Assembly: GCF_001544455.2 (NCBI RefSeq)
Contig: NZ_FCOC02000032.1
Span: 1 to 60,346 of the forward strand
DNA: 60,346 nucleotides
Direction: 5' to 3'
From: Caballeronia sordidicola
Lineage (GTDB): Bacteria > Pseudomonadota > Gammaproteobacteria > Burkholderiales > Burkholderiaceae
Numbering within the stretch: the stretch's first letter is position 1; every line of letters begins with the position of its first letter. The notes beneath the pieces were generated by a model. That model was not told where the DNA came from and ran no database searches. It worked only from the letters and a program-made list of their open reading frames with translations. The position numbers and the translations under genes were made by a program. This document shows, one piece after another, positions 51,751 through 60,318 of the stretch.

Positions 51751-53538
51751 ATGCAGCAACGCAGCGAGGTTTTCGCGCTGCTCGACGATTGCGACTCGAC
51801 CGCCGAAAGGCGGTCGAGTCGCCTTTACGCCAGCTTCGTGCGCGAACGGGCATGTCACGATGCCGCGCAACTCGACACCGTATGTGCGGGCGTCCAGCAC
51901 GATTTGCGCGACGGATTGCATGCCGTCGTGCTGGCGGACTACGAATTTGGCCGCAACCTTCAGTTGGCGCAGCCCGGCAATGCCGCGCTGCGCTTTTTGT
52001 TGTTCCGCGAGTGCACAAAGCTCTCGCGGAATGAGGCGGATCAATGGCTTGCCGAAAACGACAACGGCTCGGCAGATCGGCCGTCGGTGGCGGGTGTCGC
52101 GCACATCGAGTCGAGCGTGACGCCCGATGCGTTCGAGCAGGCCATCGCGGGCGTGCAGGAAGCGCTGCACGCCGGCGACTCGTATCAGATCAATTACACG
52201 TTTCGACTCGCCTTCAGTGTGTTTGGCTCGGCAATCGGGTTGTACCGAAGGTTGAGGGAGCGGCAGCCCGTGCGCTACGGCGCGTTGATCGCGATGCCCG
52301 ATGGGCGGAAGGTGCTGTCTTGCTCGCCTGAATTGTTCATAGAACGTGACGGTGATGTGATTCGTGCCCGGCCCATGAAAGGCACCGCGCCGCGCAGTGT
52401 CGATCCGGAATGGCTGCGGCTCGATCCGAAGAATCGCGCTGAAAACGTGATGATTGTTGATTTGTTGCGCAACGATATGTCACGTGTGGCGGTCACCGGG
52501 AGCGTCCATGTGCCGAAGCTGTTTTCGGTGGAAGCGTACAAGTCGATGTGGCAAATGACCTCGACGGTAGAGGCGCGCTTGCGTCCCCGCACGACTTTCG
52601 CCGATATCCTGCGCGCATTGCTTCCCTGCGGTTCGATTACGGGCGCGCCGAAACACAAGACCATGCAACTGATCGACGCGCTCGAAAGCACGCCGCGAGG
52701 CATTTATACGGGCGCTATCGGCTGGCTGGATGAACGCGATGATTTTTGTTTGTCCGTGCCGATCCGCACGCTCGAAATTCAGCACGGCCGGGGCAGGATG
52801 GGTATTGGCGCTGGGATCGTGCTGGATAGCAACGCCGCCGACGAATACGAGGAGTGTCAGTTGAAAGCGCGATTCCTGACGGGTTCCGATCCGGGTTTTC
52901 AACTCTTCGAAACCACGTTTGCGACGAAGCAAGACGGGATTCGCCGCTGGGACAGGCATCTGGCGCGGCTGGCTTCGAGCGCCGGATGGTGCGGCTTCCC
53001 GCTTGACCGGATAATGCTGGAGGCGCGTATCGATGAAACCATCGCCGGGTTTGAAGCCGACGCGCCGTACCGGTTGCGGATTGCGTTGGCGAAGAGTGGC
53101 GAAATAAACCTCACGAGCGCGCCGCTTGCGCCGTTGCCGGAGCCAGCGGTGAATGTACTGCTGGCATCGGACTGTGGCTTTGGGCCGCGTTCTTCCGGCG
53201 ATCCATTGCTCATGCACAAGACCACATCGCGCGAAGACTATGACCTCGCGTGGCGCGAAGCCGAGGCGCAAGGCGCATTCGACATGTTGTTCTTCAACGA
53301 GCGTGGCGAACTGACGGAAGGCGGACGATCGAACGTGTTCCTGAAGCTCGATGGCCGCTGGAAAACGCCGTCGCTAGACTCAGGCGTCTTGCCTGGAGTA
53401 ATGCGCGGTGTCTTGCTGGAAGAGTTGAACGCGCAAGAGCACGCGTTGACGGCCGACGACCTGAACCGCGCAGAAGCGCTGATGATTTGCAACGCGCTGC
53501 GCGGCGCGGTAGCTGCGCGGTTGAAGCGCAAAAGCTAA
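51751..53538 (+). CDS. pabB: Fused aminodeoxychorismate synthase component I and aminodeoxychorismate lyase (PabB-PabC)
   Basis: This 595-residue fusion makes p-aminobenzoate for folate. Residues about 1-385 are the PabB (chorismate-binding) part: DSYQINYTFRLAFSVF, IRARPMKGTAPRSVDPEW (with the Lys of the PabB PxKGT motif), PCGSITGAPKHKTMQLID and GAGIVLDSNAADEYEECQLK. From about 390 the class IV aminotransferase fold of PabC begins with LFETTFATKQDGIRRWDRHL. It also has the PLP lysine region LLMHKTTSREDYDLAWREA and ERGELTEGGRSNVFLKLDG. A GAGG ribosome-binding site precedes the ATG, and the start overlaps the dnaJ transcript end. A perfect 14-bp hairpin lies within codons 14-24. Confidence 0.93.
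   Translation: MQQRSEVFALLDDCDSTAERRSSRLYASFVRERACHDAAQLDTVCAGVQHDLRDGLHAVVLADYEFGRNLQLAQPGNAALRFLLFRECTKLSRNEADQWLAENDNGSADRPSVAGVAHIESSVTPDAFEQAIAGVQEALHAGDSYQINYTFRLAFSVFGSAIGLYRRLRERQPVRYGALIAMPDGRKVLSCSPELFIERDGDVIRARPMKGTAPRSVDPEWLRLDPKNRAENVMIVDLLRNDMSRVAVTGSVHVPKLFSVEAYKSMWQMTSTVEARLRPRTTFADILRALLPCGSITGAPKHKTMQLIDALESTPRGIYTGAIGWLDERDDFCLSVPIRTLEIQHGRGRMGIGAGIVLDSNAADEYEECQLKARFLTGSDPGFQLFETTFATKQDGIRRWDRHLARLASSAGWCGFPLDRIMLEARIDETIAGFEADAPYRLRIALAKSGEINLTSAPLAPLPEPAVNVLLASDCGFGPRSSGDPLLMHKTTSREDYDLAWREAEAQGAFDMLFFNERGELTEGGRSNVFLKLDGRWKTPSLDSGVLPGVMRGVLLEELNAQEHALTADDLNRAEALMICNALRGAVAARLKRKS
51791..51826 (+). terminator. Perfect 14-bp GAAA hairpin inside the start of pabBC
   Basis: GCGACTCGACCGCC (51791-51804) and GGCGGTCGAGTCGC (51809-51822) are exact complements with loop GAAA, followed by CTTT. 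It looks like the terminator of the dnaJ transcript but lies inside the pabBC coding sequence, 41 bases after its ATG. The following T run is short, so partial termination or attenuation of pabBC is possible. Confidence 0.55.
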
Positions 53539-53542
53539 ACCT

Positions 53543-54358
53543 TTAAAACGTATGCTCGGGCCCGGGAAAAGTTTTATCTCTCACGGCCTGCACATACGCT
53601 TCCACGGCCGCGAAAATACTCGGCTGTCCCTGCATGAAGTCCTTAACAAAGCGCGGACGCTTGCCGGGGAAAATCCCGAGCATGTCATGCAGCACGAGCA
53701 CTTGTCCTGAACAATCGATCCCGGCACCAATGCCGATTGTCGGGATAACCAACTGTTCCGTCACCTCGCGCGCGAGCAATGTAGGCACGGCCTCGATCAC
53801 GAGCAACTGCGCGCCGGCCTGCTGAAACGCCAATGCGTCGCGGCGCATCTGCTCGGCGCCGGCATCGGTTTTTCCTTGCACCTTGAAGCCACCGAACGCG
53901 TGCACGGATTGCGGTGTCAAGCCAACGTGGCCGCAAACCGGAATGGACCGGTCGACCAGGAACCGCACGATGTCCGCCGACCATTCTCCGCCTTCGATCT
54001 TGACCATCTGCGCGCCCGCACGCATCAGCTTCACGGCGTTCGCGTACGTTTCCTCGCGCGAGCCGACGGTGCCGAACGGCATATCCGATACAACCAGCGC
54101 ATTCCTGTTCCCGCGTGCCACCGAAGCCGTGTGATACGCAATGTCATCGAGCGTCACGGGCAACGTGGTGCCGTGCCCCTGCAACACGTTGCCAAGCGAA
54201 TCGCCAATCAGCAGCACATCCACGCCCGCGCGGTCCAGCAAGGCAGAAAAGCTTGCGTCGTAACACGTCAGCATCGTGATCTTTTCGCCGGCTTCGCGCA
54301 TGGTCCGAAGCTTCGGGACCGTGATCGCGGCGCGGCTGGTTTCCTGCAAATACGCCAT
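53543..54358 (-). CDS. panB: 3-methyl-2-oxobutanoate hydroxymethyltransferase
   Basis: This 271-residue enzyme makes ketopantoate, the first committed step of pantothenate/CoA synthesis. It carries KITMLTCYDASFSALLDRAG, VLLIGDSLGNVLQGH (metal-binding Asp), VSDMPFG, MVKIEGGEWSADIV and CGHVGLTPQSVHAFGG. TIGIGAGIDCSGQVLVLHD is also present, all PanB signatures. ATG 54358 (MAYLQETSRAAITVPKLR) was chosen; the frame is open upstream to 54469. It is convergent with pabBC, whose stop is only four bases away, and lies downstream of a deoxynucleoside kinase gene. Confidence 0.96.
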   Translation of the reverse strand: MAYLQETSRAAITVPKLRTMREAGEKITMLTCYDASFSALLDRAGVDVLLIGDSLGNVLQGHGTTLPVTLDDIAYHTASVARGNRNALVVSDMPFGTVGSREETYANAVKLMRAGAQMVKIEGGEWSADIVRFLVDRSIPVCGHVGLTPQSVHAFGGFKVQGKTDAGAEQMRRDALAFQQAGAQLLVIEAVPTLLAREVTEQLVIPTIGIGAGIDCSGQVLVLHDMLGIFPGKRPRFVKDFMQGQPSIFAAVEAYVQAVRDKTFPGPEHTF

Positions 54359-54416
54359 GGCAATTTCCACATCGACGAGATAGGAGACGGCACGCTGTCG
54401 CGCCGCCCGGACGGAT

Positions 54417-55121
54417 TTAGAGTGACGTGCCCTTGACAAAGAATTCCTTGCGCCCGCGCATGGTTTCAATACGGTCGACCAGCAGCGCCAGATCGGCGTC
54501 CGATTCCAGCGGATTCAGATGCTCGGCGCTCACCGTCAACAAGGGCGTGGCGTCGTAGTGATAGAAGAAATCATTGTAGGCGTCGCAAAGGGCGCGCAGA
54601 TAGGCATCGGGGATTTGCAGTTCCATGGGTATCGCGCGTTTCTGGATGCGCGCGAACAGCGCTTCGGGGCTGGCTTGCAGATACACCACCAGATCGGGCG
54701 CGGGCGCCGGCGCATTGAAGCGCGCCGACACCGCGCGGAACAGTTCGAATTCGTCGTCGGGTAGCGTGAGGCGCGCGAAGAGCGCGGTTTTCTCGGTGAT
54801 GAAATCCGTGATGAGCGGTGCGCCCGCCGTCTGTCCGAGATGCCCGGGACCGCCCACGAGCGCCGCGCCGATTTCCTGCGCCTGCTGCGCGCGCTGCAAC
54901 GCGAACTGCAATTGCGTGGCGAGCGCGTAACGCGTGTTGTCGCGATAAAACCGCTCGAGGAACTGATTTTCCTGCTGGCGTTCGAAGAACGTGCGCATGG
55001 ACCAGCGCTCCGCGAGCAGCCGCGCGAGCGTGGTCTTGCCAACGCCAATCGGGCCTTCTATTGCAATGTATCGGTGCGGCGGGCGCAAATGCGGCGCGGT
55101 GACGGTAAGCGGCGTGCTCAT
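54417..55121 (-). CDS. Deoxynucleoside kinase
   Basis: This 234-residue P-loop kinase has HRYIAIEGPIGVGKTTLARL at the N-terminus, EDQFLERFY-like residues in ENQFLERFYRDNTRYA, and the region PLITDFITEKTALFARLTLP. LDLVVYLQ-like DLVVYLQASPEALFARIQKR completes the core. This is the deoxyadenosine/deoxyguanosine kinase fold that phosphorylates deoxynucleosides for salvage. It lies between folK and panB, with both neighbours on the same strand, an order I recall for Burkholderia-type genomes. The nucleoside preference cannot be read from sequence alone. Confidence 0.88.
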   Translation of the reverse strand: MSTPLTVTAPHLRPPHRYIAIEGPIGVGKTTLARLLAERWSMRTFFERQQENQFLERFYRDNTRYALATQLQFALQRAQQAQEIGAALVGGPGHLGQTAGAPLITDFITEKTALFARLTLPDDEFELFRAVSARFNAPAPAPDLVVYLQASPEALFARIQKRAIPMELQIPDAYLRALCDAYNDFFYHYDATPLLTVSAEHLNPLESDADLALLVDRIETMRGRKEFFVKGTSL

Positions 55122-55160
55122 GGAGTTCTCATGGTTGTGAGGCTTTCCGCCAGAAGGCGT

Positions 55161-55688
55161 TCAGGCTTCGCGACGCGAAGTGCAGCGGGAGGCGAAAAGC
55201 GGGCACTGATGCGTCGCCACTTTTTCGATGCGTTGATCTGCGACGGACGCCAGGAACGCATCGGCGCGGCCGCGTTGGGCAATGACAATCTCGCCATCGA
55301 GTTCGATCATCGGCACGAGCGCGAACGCGCGCTCCGTGAGACGCGGATGCGGAATCACCAGATCGGCTTCCTCGATGCAGGAGTCTCCGAACAGGAGGAT
55401 ATCGAGGTCGAGCGTGCGCGGCGCATTGCGATAAGGCCGCTCGCGCCCGAAGTGTTCTTCAATGGAATGGCACAGCCGCAGCAGATGTCGCGCGGGCAGG
55501 GTGGTATCGATCTTGACGACACAATTGAAGTAGTCGTCGCCGCCGGCGTCGATGGGCGCGGTGCGATAGAGGCTCGATTTCGCGAGCACGGTGATTGTGT
55601 GTTGCTGAGCAAGACACACCACTGTGTCTTTCAGGGTCTGGCGCGCATCACCAAGGTTTGCGCCCAGGCCCAGATAAGCTACCGTCAT
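55161..55688 (-). CDS. folK: 2-amino-4-hydroxy-6-hydroxymethyldihydropteridine pyrophosphokinase
   Basis: This 175-residue enzyme transfers pyrophosphate from ATP to the pterin in folate synthesis. Signatures are VAYLGLGANLGDARQTL, SSLYRTAPID, HFGRERPYRNAPRTLDLDIL (RxPxRxxPRxLDLDIL) and LVIPHPRLTERAFALVPM. ATG 55688 gives the family start MTVAYLGLGANLG; the frame is open to 55742. It is a typical neighbour of pcnB (72 bases upstream) and part of a folate/CoA group with pabBC and panB. Confidence 0.96.
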   Translation of the reverse strand: MTVAYLGLGANLGDARQTLKDTVVCLAQQHTITVLAKSSLYRTAPIDAGGDDYFNCVVKIDTTLPARHLLRLCHSIEEHFGRERPYRNAPRTLDLDILLFGDSCIEEADLVIPHPRLTERAFALVPMIELDGEIVIAQRGRADAFLASVADQRIEKVATHQCPLFASRCTSRREA

Positions 55689-55760
55689 GGCATGAATCCT
55701 ACGACTGTCGTTCGGCGAAACATGACGCGAATGCGTTTTCAAAAACGCGTGCGGGCCGTG

Positions 55761-57341
55761 TCAATCGTCGCCATGCCGCACGTCGCGCTCTTCGCGCACA
55801 TCACGTTCTTCACGAGCCGATGTGTCCCCCGCGCTCGCGCCGCCCTCCATTCCGGTGCCCGGCCCGCGGCTTTTGGCGTTACTGCTACGCCGCCGTCGTT
55901 TCTTGGGCGCCCGGTCCTTCCCGCCTTGCGACAGCAGTGACTCTCGCGCGGCTGTGTCTCCAGCGATAAAGTCCGTCCACCACTGCCCGACCGATGCATC
56001 CAGTTCGCCCGATTCGCACCGGAGCAGGAGGAAATCATAACCCGCTCTAAACCTTTGGTGTTCCAGCAGCTTCATGGCGCTGCGGCCGGAGCGTTTTTCG
56101 AGCCGATGTTGCAGGCCCCAGATTTCACGCATATCCGATGAAAACCGCTTGTGGATAGCAAGCTTTTCGGTCTGCATGTCGAGCACGTCGTCCATCGCGC
56201 GATGCAGCGCGGGCACCGGGAATTCGCCGGCGAGCGTGTATTGCTGCCAGCGCGACTGCATGTCGTTCCAGAGCAGCGTGGCAAACAAAAATCCCGGCGA
56301 TACACCCTTGCCCGCGCGCACGCGTTCGTCGGTATTGGTGAGCGCCAGCGTGATGAATTTCTCGCCGTGCGCCGATTCGAAGATGACGTCGAGCAGCGGT
56401 AATACACCGTGATGCAAGCCTTCCGCGCGCAGCCGCGTGAGGCACGCGAGCGCGTGGCCGGAGAGCAGCAGCTTGAGCATTTCGTCGAACAGACGCGCGG
56501 CCGGGACATTGCTGATCAGGTCGGCCAGTTCAGCGATCGGCGCGCGCGTGGCCGGCTCAATCTCGAAACCGAGCTTTGCCGCAAAGCGCACGACCCGCAG
56601 CATGCGCACCGGATCTTCCCTGTAGCGCGTGGCGGGATCGCCGATCATGCGCAGCAGGCGTGCGCGGACGTCGGCCATGCCGTCGTGATAATCCAGCACG
56701 GTTTGCGTGGCCGGATCGTAATACATGGCATTAATGGTGAAATCGCGGCGCGTCGCGTCTTCGTGCTGTTCGCCCCATACGTTGTCGCGCAGCACGCGGC
56801 CGCTTGCGTCGACCGCGTGCGTGCGCGTGTCCATCTCGCCGCGTCTCAGGCGCGGCGGAGGCGGCGATGGCGGCGCGTCGGCGGGGGTATCGACGAGCGC
56901 GCGGAACGTCGACGTCTCGATGATGTCCTGCCCGAACTGCACGTGCACGATCTGAAACCGCCGGCCGATAATGCGCGCCCGGCGAAACAGCTTCTGCACC
57001 TGATCCGGCGTGGCGTCTGTTGCAACGTCGAAATCTTTCGGCGCCACGTTCAGCAGCAGGTCGCGCACCGCGCCGCCTACAATGAACGCCCGATGCCCGG
57101 CTTGCTGCAGCCCTTCGGTCACGCGAATCGCGTTCTTCGAAATCAGCGACGGGTCGATGCCATGCACATCCGCCGGCAGTATCACCGGCACGTTGGGATC
57201 GCGCCTGGCCGCGGCTGGCGCAGCCTTCTTGCGCGTGCTCTTGCGGGCGGGTTTTACATCGTCGGAGAGCGGGGCGGTCGCCAGAGCGTCCTCTTTGGCG
57301 CTTTCCTGGCCGAACAGCTTGCGGATGAGTTTTTTAATCAC
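55761..57341 (-). CDS. pcnB: Poly(A) polymerase I
   Basis: This 526-residue polymerase adds poly(A) tails that mark RNA for decay. The nucleotidyltransferase core is AFIVGGAVRDLLLNVAPKDFDVATDATP, read as GGAVRDLLLNVAPKDFDVAT (catalytic DxD). DATRRDFTINAMYYDP and YREDPVRMLRVVRFAAKLGF, the RNA-binding motif, follow. It is longer than E. coli PcnB (465) owing to a basic N-terminus (KPARKSTRKKAAPAAARR) and a highly charged C-terminal tail with KKRRRRSS and the repeat REERDVREERDVR, probably for RNA binding. Its start overlaps the end of the HAD gene by eight bases, suggesting coupled translation. Confidence 0.94.
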   Translation of the reverse strand: MIKKLIRKLFGQESAKEDALATAPLSDDVKPARKSTRKKAAPAAARRDPNVPVILPADVHGIDPSLISKNAIRVTEGLQQAGHRAFIVGGAVRDLLLNVAPKDFDVATDATPDQVQKLFRRARIIGRRFQIVHVQFGQDIIETSTFRALVDTPADAPPSPPPPRLRRGEMDTRTHAVDASGRVLRDNVWGEQHEDATRRDFTINAMYYDPATQTVLDYHDGMADVRARLLRMIGDPATRYREDPVRMLRVVRFAAKLGFEIEPATRAPIAELADLISNVPAARLFDEMLKLLLSGHALACLTRLRAEGLHHGVLPLLDVIFESAHGEKFITLALTNTDERVRAGKGVSPGFLFATLLWNDMQSRWQQYTLAGEFPVPALHRAMDDVLDMQTEKLAIHKRFSSDMREIWGLQHRLEKRSGRSAMKLLEHQRFRAGYDFLLLRCESGELDASVGQWWTDFIAGDTAARESLLSQGGKDRAPKKRRRRSSNAKSRGPGTGMEGGASAGDTSAREERDVREERDVRHGDD

Positions 57342-58020
57342 GTGGGGAGAAGATTTCCAGGATGCGCCAGCCGCGGGCTTGCGCGTGAGCGCGCAGGGTG
57401 TCGTCAGGATTGGTCGCGATCGGGTCGGTGACTTTCTCGAGCAGAGGAATGTCGTTGTGCGAGTCGCTGTAGAAGTAGCTGTGTTCGAAGTCGCTCAGGC
57501 TTTTTCCCATGGAAGCCAGCCACATTTCGGTACGCACGATCTTCCCTTCGCGAAAGCTCGGCGTGCCGGTTGGGCGGCCGGTCAGCTCGCCGTTCGGGAT
57601 ATTGTCGACTGTTTCGACTTCGCACGCGATCAGCGCGTCAATACCGAACGCCTGGCCGATCGGCGCGGTGATGAACGCGTTGGTTGCGGTGACGAGGCAG
57701 CACAGGTCGCCTGCTTCCTGGTGTTTGCGCACCAGTTCCAGCGCGGCGGGCTGGATGGCCGGCGTGATGACTTCGCGCATGAATTGCGCGTGCCAGTCGT
57801 CCAGGCGCGTGCGCGGATGCAGCGCCAGCGGGGAAAGCTGGGCGTTCAGGTACGCGTGGATATCGAGCGTGCCGGCCTTGTATTGCGCATAGAACGCGTC
57901 GTTTTGCTTCGCGAACTTTTCAGCATCGACAATGCCGAGCCTCGCCATGAAGCGACCCCATTCGTGGTCGCTATCCGTCGGGATGAGGGTGTGATCGAGA
58001 TCAAATAGGGCTAGGTTCAT
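57334..58020 (-). CDS. HAD-family phosphatase (HAD-IB type)
   Basis: This 228-residue hydrolase has motif I FDLDHTLIPTDSD at the N-terminus (nucleophile Asp), a Thr in the motif II region LVTATNAFIT, and motif III/IV FYSDSHNDIPLLEKV. The spacing fits the HAD-IB group with SerB-like caps, and the WHAQFMREVI cap segment is also typical. The substrate is unknown; relatives act on phosphoserine or small sugar phosphates. It lies between hda and pcnB with eight bases of overlap with pcnB, a conserved order in this group of bacteria. Confidence 0.88.
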   Translation of the reverse strand: MNLALFDLDHTLIPTDSDHEWGRFMARLGIVDAEKFAKQNDAFYAQYKAGTLDIHAYLNAQLSPLALHPRTRLDDWHAQFMREVITPAIQPAALELVRKHQEAGDLCCLVTATNAFITAPIGQAFGIDALIACEVETVDNIPNGELTGRPTGTPSFREGKIVRTEMWLASMGKSLSDFEHSYFYSDSHNDIPLLEKVTDPIATNPDDTLRAHAQARGWRILEIFSPRD

Positions 58021-58094
58021 GGAAGCGCATTTTACTTGAAGCGGATGGAAGCGTTCTTGGGCCGCTCGTGAGCGCGTGGAGTGACGGTGCGTGG

Positions 58095-58820
58095 TCAGAA
58101 AAGCTCGGTTTGCGGGCGCGGTGTTTCGTCGTCTTTCTTGGCGAGCATCGTGCGCAACAAAGGCAGCGTGACCGCACGCTTTTGTTCCAGCGAAAACCGG
58201 TCGAGTTCGTCGAGAAGTTTCATCAGGCTTGGCATGTCGCGCCGGAAATGGGTGAGCAGGTAGGCCGGCACGTCGTCCGCCAGATCGATACCGCGTTCGC
58301 GCGCCGCATGTTTCAGAGCGGCGCCCTTGCTTTCGTCGGAGAGCGGCGTGAGCTGGAAGACCAGTCCCCAGCCCAGGCGCGTGCGCAAGTCCTCTCTCAC
58401 CGACAACCCCAGCGGCGCCACATTACCGGTTGCCACGAGCGCGCTCGCCGGATGGGCGCGCACTTCGTTGAACAGGTTGAAAAGCGCGATTTGCTGCGCG
58501 CCGGACAGGCGTTCGCAGTCGTCGATGGCGTAGAGGGTCGCTTTCGGATCGAAGGTGAACGCGGCCAGCGGCGCTTGCGGGCTCAGGAAACGCCCGCGGC
58601 CGTTTGCTTCGTGCATCAGCGCCTGCAGCAGGTGACTGCGGCCGCTGCCCGCTTCGCCCCAGACGTAGAACGTGCGGTCGGCCACGGGGCCCGCGGCGAG
58701 TTCGCCTTCGAGTCCGCGCAGGCGCGTGACCAGTTCGTGGTTGCCGGCGGCGAAGAAGTTGTCGAAGGTGGCAAGCGGCGGCGTGCCGAGATCGAGCGTC
58801 AGTTGGCGTTGCACGGGCAA
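58095..58820 (-). CDS. hda: DnaA regulatory inactivator Hda
   Basis: This 241-residue AAA+ protein, with the DNA sliding clamp, stimulates ATP hydrolysis by DnaA after initiation (RIDA). It begins with the clamp-binding motif QLTLDL at residues 6-11. The P-loop is GEAGSGRSHLLQALMHEAN, with Arg in place of the Walker lysine as in E. coli Hda. LYAIDDCERLSGAQQIALFN (Walker B) and LRTRLGWGLVFQLTPL (box VII region) follow. It is divergent from purM, the conserved hda/purM arrangement. Confidence 0.95.
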   Translation of the reverse strand: MPVQRQLTLDLGTPPLATFDNFFAAGNHELVTRLRGLEGELAAGPVADRTFYVWGEAGSGRSHLLQALMHEANGRGRFLSPQAPLAAFTFDPKATLYAIDDCERLSGAQQIALFNLFNEVRAHPASALVATGNVAPLGLSVREDLRTRLGWGLVFQLTPLSDESKGAALKHAARERGIDLADDVPAYLLTHFRRDMPSLMKLLDELDRFSLEQKRAVTLPLLRTMLAKKDDETPRPQTELF

Positions 58821-59008
58821 TCGGTTCCGTCAGGGCGTGTCTTGAAAAACGGCTCGCTCAGCTTGGCCGATGTCCGGCATGACCGGGGTAAAAGGCGTTG
58901 AGCGCAGGGTTGAGACACGCGCCGAAGGGACGCGGGTCTCAAAAAAAGTGGAGCGGTGCTTTTGAGCCGGCGACGCGAAGTGCGGGAAATCCGGCTGGGC
59001 GGCTGGCA

Positions 59009-59032
59009 TCGGTTAAAATCTCATTTTACCGA
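59009..59032. promoter_or_regulatory. Imperfect palindrome with -10-like box before purM
   Basis: TCGGTTAAAAT and ATTTTACCGA form an inverted repeat with one extra T, spaced by CTC, 19 bases before the purM ATG. TAAAAT (59014-59019) could be the purM -10. It may be a PurR-unlike operator or just a promoter palindrome; the 230-base hda-purM gap shows nothing else clear. Confidence 0.4.
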
Positions 59033-59050
59033 CCTTCTCGCCGATCCCCC

Positions 59051-60121
59051 ATGAATCAACCGAAATCCGCCCCAGAGCGCACGGGCGCCCCCGCCCAAGG
59101 TTTGTCCTATCGCGACGCGGGCGTGGACATCGATGCCGGCGACGCGCTTGTCGACCGGATCAAGCCTTTTGCCAAGAAAACCATGCGCGACGGCGTATTG
59201 GGGGGAATCGGCGGATTCGGCGCGCTGTTCGAAGTGCCCAAACGTTATAAGGAGCCGGTGCTCGTGTCCGGAACGGACGGCGTTGGCACGAAGCTGCGTC
59301 TTGCGTTTCAGCTGAACAAGCACGACACCGTTGGCCAGGACCTGGTTGCCATGAGCGTCAACGACATTCTCGTGCAAGGTGCTGAACCGCTGTTTTTCCT
59401 CGATTATTTTGCTTGCGGCAAGCTTGATGTAGATACGGCCGCGACCGTGGTGCAGGGCATTGCGCAAGGTTGCGAGCTGGCCGGTTGCGCGTTGATCGGC
59501 GGTGAGACGGCTGAGATGCCGGGCATGTATCCCGATGGCGAATACGATCTGGCCGGGTTTGCGGTTGGCGCGGTGGAGAAGAGCAAGATTATCGATGGCT
59601 CGACCATCAAGCCGGGCGATGTGGTTTTGGGGCTGGCATCGTCGGGGATTCATTCGAATGGGTATTCGCTGGTGCGCAAGATCATTGAGCGGGCGCAGCC
59701 TGATTTGAATGCTGATTTCGATGGCCGGACGCTTGCCGATGCGTTGATGGCGCCGACGCATATTTATGTGAAGCCGTTGTTGTCGTTGATGTCGCAGATT
59801 GCTGTGAAGGGTATGGCGCATATTACGGGCGGCGGATTGGTCGAGAATATTCCGCGGGTTTTGCGCGATGGTTTGACGGTTGAGCTGGATCATCGGGCGT
59901 GGCCGTTGCCGCCGTTGTTTTCGTGGTTGCAGAAGCATGGCGGTGTGGCGGATGCGGAGATGCATCGGGTATTCAATTGCGGGATCGGGATGGTCGTTGT
60001 GGTGGATGCTGGCGACGCTGAAGCCGCGACGGGGCTTTTGTCAGCGGCTGGGGAGCAGGTTTGGTCGATCGGGCGGGTGCGGGAGGCCGGGGTGGGCGAG
60101 GCTCAGACTATCGTGGTTTGA
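59051..60121 (+). CDS. purM: Phosphoribosylformylglycinamidine cyclo-ligase
   Basis: This 356-residue enzyme makes aminoimidazole ribonucleotide in purine synthesis. It has LSYRDAGVDIDAGDALVDRI, LVSGTDGVGTKLRLAFQL, VGQDLVAMSVNDILVQGAEP, ALIGGETAEMPGMY and SSGIHSNGYSLVRKI, the PurM signatures. GMAHITGGGLVENIPRVL follows. ATG 59051 (MNQPKSAPERTGAPAQG) was chosen because the core begins soon after; the frame is open further upstream to 58898. It is divergent from hda. The 3' third uses more TTG/GTG and G/T-ending codons than usual for the window. Confidence 0.97.
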   Translation: MNQPKSAPERTGAPAQGLSYRDAGVDIDAGDALVDRIKPFAKKTMRDGVLGGIGGFGALFEVPKRYKEPVLVSGTDGVGTKLRLAFQLNKHDTVGQDLVAMSVNDILVQGAEPLFFLDYFACGKLDVDTAATVVQGIAQGCELAGCALIGGETAEMPGMYPDGEYDLAGFAVGAVEKSKIIDGSTIKPGDVVLGLASSGIHSNGYSLVRKIIERAQPDLNADFDGRTLADALMAPTHIYVKPLLSLMSQIAVKGMAHITGGGLVENIPRVLRDGLTVELDHRAWPLPPLFSWLQKHGGVADAEMHRVFNCGIGMVVVVDAGDAEAATGLLSAAGEQVWSIGRVREAGVGEAQTIVV

Positions 60122-60318
60122 GGTTTTGCTGGCGCCGGGGGAGGGGGTGCTTTTGGGATCCTGCTTTTTGGGGCTTCGCGCGTTCCCTGTTCGTTGATAT
60201 TTTTAGCACTGTTGGCCACTGTCCGTGGCGGGACTTCATTTCTTTTTCCAACGGCGAAAAAGAAACGAAGGGCGTTTTCAAGGTACAAGTGCAACACCTT
60301 TGAAATAGGATATGTTGC
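60122..60318. other. Gene-free region after purM with possible IS end
   Basis: No supported gene lies between purM and the last 28 bases. Near the right side is AAGTGCAACACCTTTG, whose complement reads AAAGGTGTTGCACTT, like terminal repeats I recall for IS30-type elements. No target duplication can be tested from one end. Confidence 0.35.
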
